From Nocardia alni (lineage in GTDB: Bacteria; Actinomycetota; Actinomycetes; Mycobacteriales; Mycobacteriaceae): a stretch of DNA of 64,000 nt. The DNA is taken from NCBI RefSeq assembly GCF_019038435.1, contig NZ_JAGPOX010000013.1:1-64000 (forward strand), written 5' to 3'. Shown in pieces: positions 28,360-36,989 of this stretch. Position numbers and translations under genes: made by a program. The notes under the pieces are model-generated. The model made no database searches. It saw only the letters and a program-made list of their open reading frames with translations, and was not told where the DNA came from. The stretch's first letter is position 1. Each line of letters starts with the position of its first letter.

Positions 28360-28439
28360 TACTGACAATCAGTATGTTTCGCGCGGCAAGCGACCGACCG
28401 GTAGAGCGTAGAGAACGTGATCCTGTCACCGGAGTGACA
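28360..28439. promoter_or_regulatory. Two operator-like palindromes before the KAS/FAAL/ACP/P450 cassette
   Basis: The 146-nt gap before the cassette contains TACTGA-CAA-TCAGTA (28360-28374) and TGTCAC-CGGA-GTGACA (28424-28439), both perfect. Their half-sites differ, suggesting two regulators or one operator plus a leader hairpin. Every other gap in this stretch of minus-strand genes is under 40 nt, so this is the likely separate promoter for the five-gene cassette. Confidence 0.5.
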
Positions 28440-28469
28440 TCTTTGTTGATCTTTCCTCCGCCGGTACGG

Positions 28470-28871
28470 TCAGTCGGCGCCGCGCGCGGCCGCCCGTTCG
28501 ATGGTGTCCATGCAGCGCTGTAAGGCGAAGGCCGGATTGATCTCGAGCGCCTCGGTCGCCTCCTCGTAGATCAGCACGTGGCCCGCGGGAAAGAAGTAGG
28601 CCTCGCCGGTGGTGGCGACCTCGTCGGGCTGGCCGGTGCCGGGATACGATGCGCGGATCGTGCCCGAGAAGATGTAGCCGTAGTGGGGGCAGACACAGAC
28701 CCCGCCGGGCATGCCGCCGACACGGTAGAGCTCGGTGCAGTCCCGCGGTCCGGCGGTTCTGGTCAATCCGACCTCCATATCGCCCCACTGGATGGAGCGA
28801 AACCCCTTGCCGCTCAGCGGCCAGCGTCCGCCGCCTCCGGCCGGAAGGTCTTCGAGTCGTGAATGTGGCAC
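28470..28871 (-). CDS. Small cupin-like protein
   Basis: 133 aa. The middle and C-terminal part has a cupin-like strand pattern: HYGYIFSGTI, then GEAYFFPAGHVLIYEE, which resembles the two cupin motifs with His and Gly-Pro turns, and a Cys-rich GGVCVCPHYGY. Metal ligands cannot be assigned with confidence. Likely role: a sugar- or acid-binding isomerase, or a regulator-like domain. Last gene of the long minus-strand operon, 33 nt after an APH-fold kinase. Confidence 0.75.
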   Translation of the reverse strand: MPHSRLEDLPAGGGGRWPLSGKGFRSIQWGDMEVGLTRTAGPRDCTELYRVGGMPGGVCVCPHYGYIFSGTIRASYPGTGQPDEVATTGEAYFFPAGHVLIYEEATEALEINPAFALQRCMDTIERAAARGAD

Positions 28872-28904
28872 GGTGGGTTCTCCTTTACATGTGCCCGCGC
28901 GGGT

Positions 28905-29942
28905 TCATACGCCGAGCAGGTCGAGACTGTGGTGCCGCTCGACGGCACGAGCGAGCCTGCCGGTGAGGTGCTCGATGATCGGCCGATCGACCGCGCGGGT
29001 CATCGACCAGAGAAAAAGCCCGTAGGGGAGGTAGGCCCGATACATCCACCAGGCCCGCTCCCGGTCGGGCGGGGTGACGCCCCGGGCGGCGAGGCGGTCG
29101 AGATAGTGGTCGAGCAGGGCGCTCTCGTGATCGGCCAAATCGCCCGGATCCAGGACTGTGGCCAAGTGGTAGCCGACGTCCAGAGCCCACACCCCCAGCT
29201 GCACGACCTGCCAGTCGATGAGACCCGCGGAACCGTCGGGCAGGTAATAGATGTTGCCCGTGTGCAGGTCGCCGTGCACGAGACAGGACGGTGATCGCGG
29301 GCGGAGTCGGTCCATGGCCGTCATCGCCGCGAGGATGCGCTCGGCCCGCCGGGCCGGGGCCGAGAGTTCCTGCGCGCGTCCGTCGTTCAGCAACTCCTGC
29401 AATTGGCCGGGGGACAGGTGCCCGGACAGCGAGACCAGGCGTGGCTGAAAGAGCGCGTCGAGCGCGGGGCGAGCCCCGGACCAGGTGGCGGCGTGCAGCG
29501 CGGCGAGTTGGTCGAGCGTCGCGGCGGCCCGCTCGATGTCGTAGGCGACCCGGGGGTCCAGGAATTGTGCACCGGCGGCGATGAGATCGTGCATCAGGAC
29601 CACCGAGTGACCGGTCCGGTCGTCGATCCCGGCATAGACGCAAGGTGGCGTGCGGACCGGAAGCTCCTGTGCGGCAAGGCGATAGAATTCGGCCTCGGTG
29701 CGCCCGAATCGCGTGTGCACCGGGTTGAAGTAGCCCTTGGCGCACAGTGCCGCGGGCGCCTGGGCCGATTGCGTGTAATCGACGTGAAACCGGATCTTGG
29801 TGGCGACGGTCTCGAGCCGCTCGACCACGCGGGCGCCGGACGCGACCACACCCGGGTGACCGTCCTCCAGCACCGCGGTGAGCCACTTCGCGGACAGCAC
29901 CACGGCCTCGTCCCGGGGCGCCGGATCGTTCACCGGACTCAT
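28905..29942 (-). CDS. APH-family phosphotransferase (first of a pair)
   Basis: 345 aa with the aminoglycoside-phosphotransferase/choline-kinase fold. Catalytic loop CLVHGDLHTGNIYY (Asp and Asn) near residue 220 and the metal-binding IDWQVVQLG near 240, in place of DFG. These kinases phosphorylate hydroxyl groups of small molecules; in catabolic clusters of this kind they are often annotated as acyl-CoA-dehydrogenase-related or ecdysteroid-kinase-like. Overlaps the second kinase gene by 4 nt. Antibiotic resistance is not implied. Confidence 0.88.
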   Translation of the reverse strand: MSPVNDPAPRDEAVVLSAKWLTAVLEDGHPGVVASGARVVERLETVATKIRFHVDYTQSAQAPAALCAKGYFNPVHTRFGRTEAEFYRLAAQELPVRTPPCVYAGIDDRTGHSVVLMHDLIAAGAQFLDPRVAYDIERAAATLDQLAALHAATWSGARPALDALFQPRLVSLSGHLSPGQLQELLNDGRAQELSAPARRAERILAAMTAMDRLRPRSPSCLVHGDLHTGNIYYLPDGSAGLIDWQVVQLGVWALDVGYHLATVLDPGDLADHESALLDHYLDRLAARGVTPPDRERAWWMYRAYLPYGLFLWSMTRAVDRPIIEHLTGRLARAVERHHSLDLLGV

Positions 29943-31009
29943 CGGGACTCCTGCGGTCCGGCGATCCCGGCAAGCTCACACGCGCGGTGCAGGTACGAGA
30001 AATGGCGGGTGCCCGCACCGGACGGCGGCGGCATCGACCTGCGGCTGCGCAAGCTGAGCAGGCCAGCCTTGACCCCGGCGAACACTTCGTGCCACCACAG
30101 ATCGCCGGTCGAGTTGCCGGTCAGCTCCTGCCACAGGGCGATCGTCTCCTCGCGGGTGCCGAGCCCGTCCAGACGACGCACTCCCTGCCCGGTGGAGAGG
30201 GCCTCGTCGAACAGCAGCCACCAGGCCAGGTCCGCGATCCCGCCGGCCAGCGATGTCTGCTCCCAGTCCATCACCCCGACGACCCGGAAATCGTCACCGA
30301 ACATGATGTTGCCGATACGGGCGTCCCCCCAGGACAATCCGGGACGCGGTGCCGACGGACGGTTCTGGTCGAGCCAGTCGAACAGTGCGGGTACGACGAC
30401 GGGGATATCGTCGCCCAGCGCCCAGTGCATGTATTCGCGCCAGTACGACAGCTGTTGCTCATCTCCGGTGACGCCGTGTTCGGGCCGGGCGACGAACGGC
30501 ACCGCCGATATCGGCACGCTGTGGATCGCGGCGAGCTGCCGCATGGCGCTGTCCCAGGCCGTGTGGCGTTCGGCCGGGGTCGCCTCGGTCAGCCAGCCGG
30601 TCGCGTTGTACACGGGCATACTCACCGGGACTCGGCCGTGCATACGGCGCATGACATAGAACGGACTGCCGAGGACGGCAGGGTCTGTTTCGATCCATAG
30701 TACTTGTGGCACTTGGATTTCAGGGTTGCTTTCCAATGTCATCAGAATTTGATACTGCAGATGGAATTTGGGTTGGTAGAACACCTGACGTTCTGGGGAG
30801 GGTGCGATCCGTATGGCCAGCTCTTCGGTAATGTGCCCCGCACGGGCCGTCGTGAGCAGAGTCTCGTTCGAAAAGCCCGCGCCGCGTGGATAAGTCGGCT
30901 GATCCAAATCGACGGCGGCAGCGCCGAGCCGCTCGGCCAGCCACGGCCGCAGTGCGGTGACCGCGGCGTCCAGATCGCGGCCTTTGGAAAAGGTGGGCGC
31001 ATGTTCCAT
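29939..31009 (-). CDS. APH-family phosphotransferase (second of a pair)
   Basis: About 356 aa (start chosen at the ATG giving MEHAPTF, preceded by AGGGG; a longer version would overlap the TetR gene). Kinase signature: GLSWGDARIGNIMF (catalytic loop with Asp replacing the usual HGD) and VMDWEQTSLAGGIADLAWWL. Closest by pattern to the ACAD10/11-like phosphotransferase group. It is only distantly similar to its neighbour, so this is not a recent duplication. The pair probably phosphorylates hydroxylated intermediates of this operon's pathway. Confidence 0.9.
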   Translation of the reverse strand: MEHAPTFSKGRDLDAAVTALRPWLAERLGAAAVDLDQPTYPRGAGFSNETLLTTARAGHITEELAIRIAPSPERQVFYQPKFHLQYQILMTLESNPEIQVPQVLWIETDPAVLGSPFYVMRRMHGRVPVSMPVYNATGWLTEATPAERHTAWDSAMRQLAAIHSVPISAVPFVARPEHGVTGDEQQLSYWREYMHWALGDDIPVVVPALFDWLDQNRPSAPRPGLSWGDARIGNIMFGDDFRVVGVMDWEQTSLAGGIADLAWWLLFDEALSTGQGVRRLDGLGTREETIALWQELTGNSTGDLWWHEVFAGVKAGLLSLRSRRSMPPPSGAGTRHFSYLHRACELAGIAGPQESR

Positions 31010-31017
31010 TGCGGCCC

Positions 31018-31704
31018 CTATCTTTCGGTGGGTGTTACGCCGAATGCCCTGCGGCAGAAGGACCACAGCTTCTCGGCGATATCCTCGGCGTCATCGGGCG
31101 CCGGTGCGAAGGCGTAGTGGTGATACACGGACATGACCAGCTTCATCGCCATCCACGAATCGGTGGCGGGGTCGGTGGGCCGCAGCAGGCCGGCCTCGGC
31201 GGCCGCGTGTAATTCGTGTTCGATGAGATCGGCGAAGGGTTGGTTGGCCCTGGCCATCTCCGCCGGAAACAGCTGGTAGAGCCGCCAGTGCTCGGCGGTG
31301 ATGAATCGTGCGTCGACGCCGCCCTGGCCGCCGCGCAGTGAGCGCAAGGATTGCACGATGTAGAAATGCAGCCGGTCGATCGGGTCGGGGAGTTCCCGGG
31401 CCGCGGCTTCCACTTCGGCGGCACGTTCGGCGATCACGTCCTCGAAGACGGCCAGCAGCAACTGATCCTTGCCCGCGAAGTGCCGGTAGAAGGTTTGCAG
31501 CGCAATGCCGGCTTCCTTGGACAGCTCTTGGGTGGTGAGCTTGTCGCGGTCGGTTGCCAGCAACCGGCGGGCTGCCGCCACGATCACCTGAGCCTGTTCC
31601 ACACTGCGCGTCCGGGAACGCTGCGCGGACCGCGAGCGGTCGGCGGCGCGGTCGGCCCAGGCCGGGGTGTCGGTGTCTGAATGGGAACGGGAGCTCGAGG
31701 TCAT
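31018..31704 (-). CDS. TetR-family transcriptional regulator
   Basis: 228 aa. After a Ser/Arg-rich leader (about 30 aa), the HTH is LTTQELSKEAGIALQTFYRHFAGKDQLLLAVFED at about 57-90. The C-terminal ligand-binding domain has GGQGGVDARFITAEHWRLYQLFP and is unrelated to known sensors. It is embedded in the long operon (12 nt after the Ddn-like gene, 8 nt before a kinase), so it is probably autoregulated with the operon. Candidate operators lie at 39882-39929 and 28360-28439. Confidence 0.92.
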   Translation of the reverse strand: MTSSSRSHSDTDTPAWADRAADRSRSAQRSRTRSVEQAQVIVAAARRLLATDRDKLTTQELSKEAGIALQTFYRHFAGKDQLLLAVFEDVIAERAAEVEAAARELPDPIDRLHFYIVQSLRSLRGGQGGVDARFITAEHWRLYQLFPAEMARANQPFADLIEHELHAAAEAGLLRPTDPATDSWMAMKLVMSVYHHYAFAPAPDDAEDIAEKLWSFCRRAFGVTPTER

Positions 31705-31716
31705 CGGGCGATCCTC

Positions 31717-32151
31717 TCAAACCGGACTGAGGACGACGATCGGAATGGTCCGGCTGGTGCGCGTCTGATAGACGTCGTAATTCGGCCAGTAACTCGTTGC
31801 GATACTCCAGAGGCGGTCTCGCTCGGCGCTGGTCGCGGTTCGGGTGGTGACGGCCGTCCGCATGGCTTTGACCTGAATCCGCGCCTCGGTGTTCGCCTGG
31901 AGGTTCAGATACCACGCCGGGTGGTGATCCGAACCGCCGGCCGAGGCGACGACGAGGTAGTCGTCGCCGTCGCGGCCGTAGATCAATGCCGACGTGCGTT
32001 GCCGGCGGGTTTTCCGGCCCGTCGTCGTCAGCAGCAGGATCGGAACTCCGTTCCATTCGTAACCGTCCGCGCCGTCTGTCTCGAGATAGCGCGTCACGTG
32101 CTCCTCGCCCCGCAGGGAGAGGTCGGGCCGTCGGTATTGCGGATTGCTCAT
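31717..32151 (-). CDS. Ddn-like F420-dependent nitroreductase-family protein
   Basis: 144 aa, a split beta-barrel protein of the deazaflavin (F420)-dependent nitroreductase family. Typical features: VPILLLTTTGRKTRRQRTSALIYG, then YLVVASAGGSDHHPAWYLNLQANTEARIQV, lying at about residues 36-93, and a C-terminal YQTRTSRTIPIVVL. Family members reduce quinones, enones and nitro-compounds with reduced F420. It lies between the P450 and TetR genes in the operon. Confidence 0.93.
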   Translation of the reverse strand: MSNPQYRRPDLSLRGEEHVTRYLETDGADGYEWNGVPILLLTTTGRKTRRQRTSALIYGRDGDDYLVVASAGGSDHHPAWYLNLQANTEARIQVKAMRTAVTTRTATSAERDRLWSIATSYWPNYDVYQTRTSRTIPIVVLSPV

Positions 32152-32166
32152 TGTGCTCGTTTCAGT

Positions 32167-33414
32167 TCAGCCGAAGACGACGGGAATCTCGGTGGCGCCG
32201 CGTTCGTACATGCCGATGAACCGGGGCGGTTCGGCATCCGGGTCCAGTCGCAGGTTCGGTAGCCGGTCCAGGAGCGCTCCGATGCCCGTGACCATCTCGG
32301 CCCGCGCCACGTTCATGCCCAGACAGGCGTGCGCGCCGCTGCCGAAGGCGAACGAGGGCCGCAGCCGCCGGGTGATGTCGTAGGTGTCGGGCTCGTCCCA
32401 GCGCGCCGGATCCCGGTTGGCGGCCCCGAGGCACAGGTGCAGCACCGCGCCCGCCGGCAGATGCACTCCGTGAAATTCGGTGTCGCTCATGACATATCGA
32501 GAGAACATGGGGTCGGTCGCCTGCCATCGCAGCGCCTCGTCGATGGCAGGTCGCAACAGACCGCGGTCGGCGGCGACCGCGGCCAGCAGTCGCGGCCGTT
32601 GCAGCAACGCGGTCAGCGTTATCCCCATCTGCTTCCACGTCGTGCCCGACCCCGCGGTGAGCAGGAGGACCGCGAAGGAGAATATCTCGGCGTCGGACAG
32701 GCGTTGGGTCCCGCCGTCCTCACCGCGCAGTTCGGCTTGTACCAGGATGCTGATCAGATCGTCCTCGGGTCGCTCGCGCCGCGCCGCGACGATCGGCCGG
32801 ATCATCTCGACCACGGTCTCCGGATTGCCCACGGCCGCACGGATTTCCAGTGCCTGCTGCACGGGGACGCCGAAACTTCCGGTGATGGTGAGAACCGGGA
32901 TCGCGGCACAGAAGTCGACGTTCAACTCGGCGCTGCCGGTGTCGGCGAACCCCTCGATGAGTTCATGCACCGTCTGCTCGATCCAGTTCCGGATCCACCA
33001 CCCCGCCCGCGCCGGCATGAACGACGGCTGCACGAGCGACCGGTAGCGCCGATGCTGTGCGCCACCCATCGACAGCATGCTGTTGGTCGGGCTGGGCCGG
33101 CCGACATTGGGATCGACCGGAACCGGGGACGAGGCGAAGATCTCCGGGTTGCGGTAGGCCGTATCGCAGGCGGCGAAGCTGAACGCGGAGAAGTGTTCCC
33201 GATCCGATTGCGGCAGTCCGCTGAAGAGCGCCGGGCCGGTATAGCCCGTCAGTTCGTGCACCGTGCCGGGATGCACCTCGGCTTGCTCCCGGAGGCGATG
33301 CCAGACGGGGTAGGGATCCGACTCGTACCCGCCTCCGGTCTGCGCCAGGTAGGCGCCGCGCAGATCGAACAGTTCGCGGATGCGGTCGCGGTCGAGTGTC
33401 GTCGCGGAACTCAT
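32167..33414 (-). CDS. Cytochrome P450
   Basis: 415 aa. I-helix LLTAGSGTTWKQMG, ExxR helix DEALRWQATDPMFSRYV, haem loop FAFGSGAHACLGMNVARAE with Cys364. Class I bacterial type, needing ferredoxin and ferredoxin reductase from elsewhere. Start at 33414 is preceded by GAGG; an alternative ATG at 33438 overlaps the SDR stop as ATGA and would add eight residues. In an operon with SDR, amidohydrolase, aldehyde dehydrogenase and CoA-transferase, it probably performs the first hydroxylation of the growth substrate. Confidence 0.94.
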   Translation of the reverse strand: MSSATTLDRDRIRELFDLRGAYLAQTGGGYESDPYPVWHRLREQAEVHPGTVHELTGYTGPALFSGLPQSDREHFSAFSFAACDTAYRNPEIFASSPVPVDPNVGRPSPTNSMLSMGGAQHRRYRSLVQPSFMPARAGWWIRNWIEQTVHELIEGFADTGSAELNVDFCAAIPVLTITGSFGVPVQQALEIRAAVGNPETVVEMIRPIVAARRERPEDDLISILVQAELRGEDGGTQRLSDAEIFSFAVLLLTAGSGTTWKQMGITLTALLQRPRLLAAVAADRGLLRPAIDEALRWQATDPMFSRYVMSDTEFHGVHLPAGAVLHLCLGAANRDPARWDEPDTYDITRRLRPSFAFGSGAHACLGMNVARAEMVTGIGALLDRLPNLRLDPDAEPPRFIGMYERGATEIPVVFG

Positions 33415-33434
33415 GGATTCGCCTCGCTCGTCGT

Positions 33435-34223
33435 TCATTTGGCTACGTAGCCGCCGTCGACCGGGAACAGCACCCCGGTGACGTTGGACGCGTTGTCGGA
33501 CACCAGGAACACCGCGGCCTGTGCGCAGTCCTCCGCGGTGATCGGCCGGCCGAGTGGATGATTGGCGGCCGTGCGTTCGGCCATTCGTGCGACCGACTCG
33601 GCATCCGCGGGTGCGCCGCCCGCTGCCATGAAATGGGTGTACGGCATGCCGGCCGGGCAGATGGCGTTGGCGCGGATGCCGAACGGCGCGCCCTCGATCG
33701 CGACCGACCGGGTCAGTTGGTGAACCGCGCCCTTGGTAGCCGAATACACCGCGCCGCCCCAAGCCACGAGTCCGGCAACGGACCCGGTGTTGAGGATGAC
33801 GCCGCCGCTGCCCTGCCGTTTGAACTGCAGGACAGCGTGTTTGCAACCGAAGAAGACGCCCCCGACGTTCACCGCGACCAGGCGCTGGAAGTCGTCGGCC
33901 GTATGCTCCTCCAGCGTCGCACCCAAACGGGGAGTCGGGACGCCGACATTGTTGAACACGATGTCGACGTGGCCGAAGTGCGCCGCCGCGTTCGCGATCA
34001 GCGCTTCCACCTCGGCCTCGCGGGCGACATCACATGTCACGGGAAGTGCCGCGCCACCGGCGTTCTCGATCTGCCGCGCGGTGTCCTGGGCGGCATCACC
34101 CTGGATGTCGGCGCATACGACACGTGCGCCCTCTGCCGCGAAACGCAGTGCGGAGGCCGCCCCGACGCCGGATCCGGCGCCGGTGACAACGGCTGTTTTC
34201 CCTTGCAAAAGCATCGAATTCAC
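33435..34223 (-). CDS. Short-chain dehydrogenase/reductase
   Basis: 262 aa, classical SDR. TGAGSGVG cofactor loop, Asp of CADI favouring NAD, NNVG, catalytic Ser in NTGSVAG and YSATK. The C-terminal DGGYVAK is intact. It would oxidise a hydroxyl introduced by the adjacent P450. Also resembles bile-acid/steroid-type alcohol dehydrogenases. Part of the long minus-strand operon. Confidence 0.93.
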   Translation of the reverse strand: MNSMLLQGKTAVVTGAGSGVGAASALRFAAEGARVVCADIQGDAAQDTARQIENAGGAALPVTCDVAREAEVEALIANAAAHFGHVDIVFNNVGVPTPRLGATLEEHTADDFQRLVAVNVGGVFFGCKHAVLQFKRQGSGGVILNTGSVAGLVAWGGAVYSATKGAVHQLTRSVAIEGAPFGIRANAICPAGMPYTHFMAAGGAPADAESVARMAERTAANHPLGRPITAEDCAQAAVFLVSDNASNVTGVLFPVDGGYVAK

Positions 34224-34259
34224 ACATCCTGTGGTTCGGGAACCGGGTGGCCCCGCATG

Positions 34260-35468
34260 TCAGACCGCGGCCGCGACCGGTGGCTGGGCGGGGGTGAACC
34301 GATACAGCCGTTCGGCGTTGCCGCGCAGGATCTTGTATTGCGTCTCCGGCGGCAGGTGGCCGATGAGTCCCCGTACGGTCTGGATGCAGTTGGGCCACGT
34401 GGAATCCGAGTGGGGATAGTCGGTTTCGCACATGATGTTGTCTTCGCCGATGACGTCGATGCTGGCGATGCCGTGGCTGTCCTCGATGAAGCAGCCGAAG
34501 ACGTGCTCGCGGAAGGCTTCACGAAGATCGAGCGTGTCCAGGTCGACGCCCCGGCTGGCGGCGTGATCGCGCCACTGCACGCCCTTCTTGACCCAGTGGC
34601 GCTGTTTGTCCAGTACCTGCTCGGCCCGTTCCAGGAAGTACGGCATCCAGCCGATCTCGCCCTCCGACAGTGCGATCTTCAGGTTGGGGAAGCGCTGGAA
34701 CATGCCGCTGAACAACCAGGACAGCATGGCGCCGGAGGTTCGGGTGGCGCCCCAGGCGAGGTTGGCCATGAACGGCGCGTCGGGGGAGATGTGCGGCACG
34801 GTGGAGGACGAGCCGACGTGCATCGAGACCACCATGTTCAGATCGTTGGCCGCGGCCATCACCGGATCCCAGTAGCCGTCGACGTCGTGAATCGTCGGGA
34901 GTCCCAGCGGTGCGGGATTTTCCGAGAAGGCGAAGGTGGTCGCGCCCTTGGCCGCGCAGCGTTCCATTTCGGCCGCGGCGAGTTTCGGGTCCCACAGCGG
35001 GATGAGCACCAGCGGGATGTACCGGCCGGGCGCGCTGGCGCACCAATCCTCGATCATCCAGTCGTTGTAGGCCTGCAGGCAGACGAACCCGAACTCGCGG
35101 TCACCGGCTTCGGCGAACAGCTGCCCGCAGAACCGGGTCACCGACGGAAAGCACAGGGAAGCAAGGATTCCCGCGCGATCCATATCCTCGATCCGAGCGG
35201 CGGCGTCGTAGCAGCCGGGCCTCATCTCGCTGTAGGACAACGGTTTCGGGCTGAACTCCTCCTTGGACTTCCCGGCCACGGCGCTCAGGCCCGAACTGGG
35301 CAGGCGTTTGCCGTCGTAGACCCAGCAGTCGATACCGTCGTCATCGATTTCGATATGCGGCGCGCGATCGCGGTCCGCGCGCGGTACCCGGTCCAGCCAG
35401 AGATTCGGCGGCTCGAGGATGTGGTCGTCGACCGAGATCAGCCAATCCAGAGACAGGTCGGAAGACAT
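34260..35468 (-). CDS. Amidohydrolase 2 family protein
   Basis: 402 aa of the metal-dependent amidohydrolase superfamily (decarboxylase/hydrolase type). Visible: SVDDHILEPPNLW (N-terminal DxH-like metal site variant), VVSMHVGSSSTV with metal His, and MCETDYPHSDSTWP with Asp and His near the C-terminus. Family members decarboxylate or hydrolyse cyclic and aromatic carboxylates; this branch is common in mycobacterial catabolic operons. GAAGGAG before the ATG at 35468 fixes the start. In frame upstream codons belong to the neighbouring gene. Confidence 0.93.
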   Translation of the reverse strand: MSSDLSLDWLISVDDHILEPPNLWLDRVPRADRDRAPHIEIDDDGIDCWVYDGKRLPSSGLSAVAGKSKEEFSPKPLSYSEMRPGCYDAAARIEDMDRAGILASLCFPSVTRFCGQLFAEAGDREFGFVCLQAYNDWMIEDWCASAPGRYIPLVLIPLWDPKLAAAEMERCAAKGATTFAFSENPAPLGLPTIHDVDGYWDPVMAAANDLNMVVSMHVGSSSTVPHISPDAPFMANLAWGATRTSGAMLSWLFSGMFQRFPNLKIALSEGEIGWMPYFLERAEQVLDKQRHWVKKGVQWRDHAASRGVDLDTLDLREAFREHVFGCFIEDSHGIASIDVIGEDNIMCETDYPHSDSTWPNCIQTVRGLIGHLPPETQYKILRGNAERLYRFTPAQPPVAAAV

Positions 35469-35487
35469 GTCTACTCCTTCGGTTGGG

Positions 35488-36957
35488 TCATCGAAGTTCG
35501 CCGATGACCATGTGTTTGACTTCCTGGAAGGCTCGAATGCCCTCCGGGCCGCGTTCGCGGCCGAGGCCGCTGTGCTTGTATCCGCCGCCGGGGGCGTAGG
35601 CACTGACCAAACCCGTGTTGACGTTGACCGCGCCGGTGCGCAGCCGCCGGGCGATCGAGGTCGCCGCGGCGACGTCGGCGCCGTAGACCTGCCCGGACAG
35701 GCCGTACCGGCTGTCGTTCGCGATCTGCACGGCGTGGTCGATGTCGCGGTATCCGAGTACCGCCAGCACCGGGCCGAAGATCTCCTCCTGCGCCGCCGGA
35801 TTGCTGTTGTCCGGTACGTCCAGCACGGTGGGTTCGACGTAGTAGCCGCGGTCCAGTCCAGCGGGTCGCCCACCGCCGTAAGCGATCCGGGCGCCCTTGC
35901 CGACCGCCTGTTCGATCAGCCGTTCGCAGCGCTCCCGCTGCGCGGCGCTGATCAGCGGGCCCATCGCGGTGTCCGGGTCGTTGGGCGGGCCCACGCGAAG
36001 CTGTGCGTAGGCATACGAAACCGACTCCAGCACTTCGTCTTTGTGCTCCTGCGGCACGAGCATCCGGGTCGCCGCGACGCAGGCCTGTCCCGCGGTTCTG
36101 GCGACCACGGCCGCTGCCCCCGCCGGCGCCTTCGCGATCGCGTCGGCGAGATAGATCTGGGCCGACTTGCCACCGAGCTCCAGCGCCACCCGCTTGATCG
36201 TCGGCGCGGCCTGTACCCCGATCCGGGCGCCGATGTCGCTGGATCCGGTGAAGGAGACCATATCGACCGCGGGATGGCTGGTCAGCAGCTGTGCTCCGGC
36301 GGCGCCGCTCTCCACGACGACGGCGAAGACGCCGGCCGGTAGTCCTGCCGCCTCTGCCGCGGCCCCGAAGATCAGCGACGAGATCGGGGTCAGCGGGCTG
36401 GGCCGCAGGATCACCGAATTGCCGGCCAGCAGTGCCGGGACGATCTTCTGCAGGGCCATGATGAACGCCCCGTTGTAAGGGGTGATCGCGCTGACCACGC
36501 CGATCGGCTCGTGGCGGCGAATGCTCAACGCCACCCGTCCCCGGATCAGCTCGTCCAGCGGGGCCGGGCTGGGCTGCTCGTGCCGCATCGACAGGTAGAG
36601 CTCGATAGTGTTGCGAGCCAGGGACATTCCGGAAAGGAACTGGGAATGCCGGGCGAACGCCAGCGGCTGCCCGGCCTCGGCCACCATGGTCGCGACGAGC
36701 TCCTCGCGCGCGGCGTCGACGTGATCGAGGAAGACGCCCAGCACCCGCGCCCGGTCGGCGGCGGGCAGGTCGGCCCAGACGCCGCTGTCGAAACTGCTGC
36801 GGGCCTGGACGATCGCCTCCTCGATCCGGGCGAGGGGGGTGGCCATGAGCTCGGTGACCAGTGACTCGTCGGCCGGATTGGTCACGGCCACGACATCATC
36901 GCCGGACACCCAGTTCCCGGCCACATACGAGCGACGCTCGGCGAGAATAGCCGTCAT
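35488..36957 (-). CDS. Aldehyde dehydrogenase
   Basis: 489 aa. NAD(P)-binding FTGSSDIGARIG, catalytic Glu in LELGGKSAQ and catalytic Cys in AGQACVAATR; the C-terminal GGYKHSGLGRE motif is complete. Start at 36957 has GGAGAAC about 8 nt upstream; the longer frame runs back into the thiolase gene. It converts an aldehyde to the acid, presumably the product of P450 or aldolase action, which the CoA-transferase could then activate. Confidence 0.95.
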   Translation of the reverse strand: MTAILAERRSYVAGNWVSGDDVVAVTNPADESLVTELMATPLARIEEAIVQARSSFDSGVWADLPAADRARVLGVFLDHVDAAREELVATMVAEAGQPLAFARHSQFLSGMSLARNTIELYLSMRHEQPSPAPLDELIRGRVALSIRRHEPIGVVSAITPYNGAFIMALQKIVPALLAGNSVILRPSPLTPISSLIFGAAAEAAGLPAGVFAVVVESGAAGAQLLTSHPAVDMVSFTGSSDIGARIGVQAAPTIKRVALELGGKSAQIYLADAIAKAPAGAAAVVARTAGQACVAATRMLVPQEHKDEVLESVSYAYAQLRVGPPNDPDTAMGPLISAAQRERCERLIEQAVGKGARIAYGGGRPAGLDRGYYVEPTVLDVPDNSNPAAQEEIFGPVLAVLGYRDIDHAVQIANDSRYGLSGQVYGADVAAATSIARRLRTGAVNVNTGLVSAYAPGGGYKHSGLGRERGPEGIRAFQEVKHMVIGELR

Positions 36958-36989
36958 CGTTTGTTCTCCATTTCCGTTGCCGCGCAGAC

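Noticed and set aside
28905-31009. Aminoglycoside resistance genes
   Set aside because: The APH fold is shared by many metabolic kinases, and the catabolic context gives no reason to infer drug resistance.
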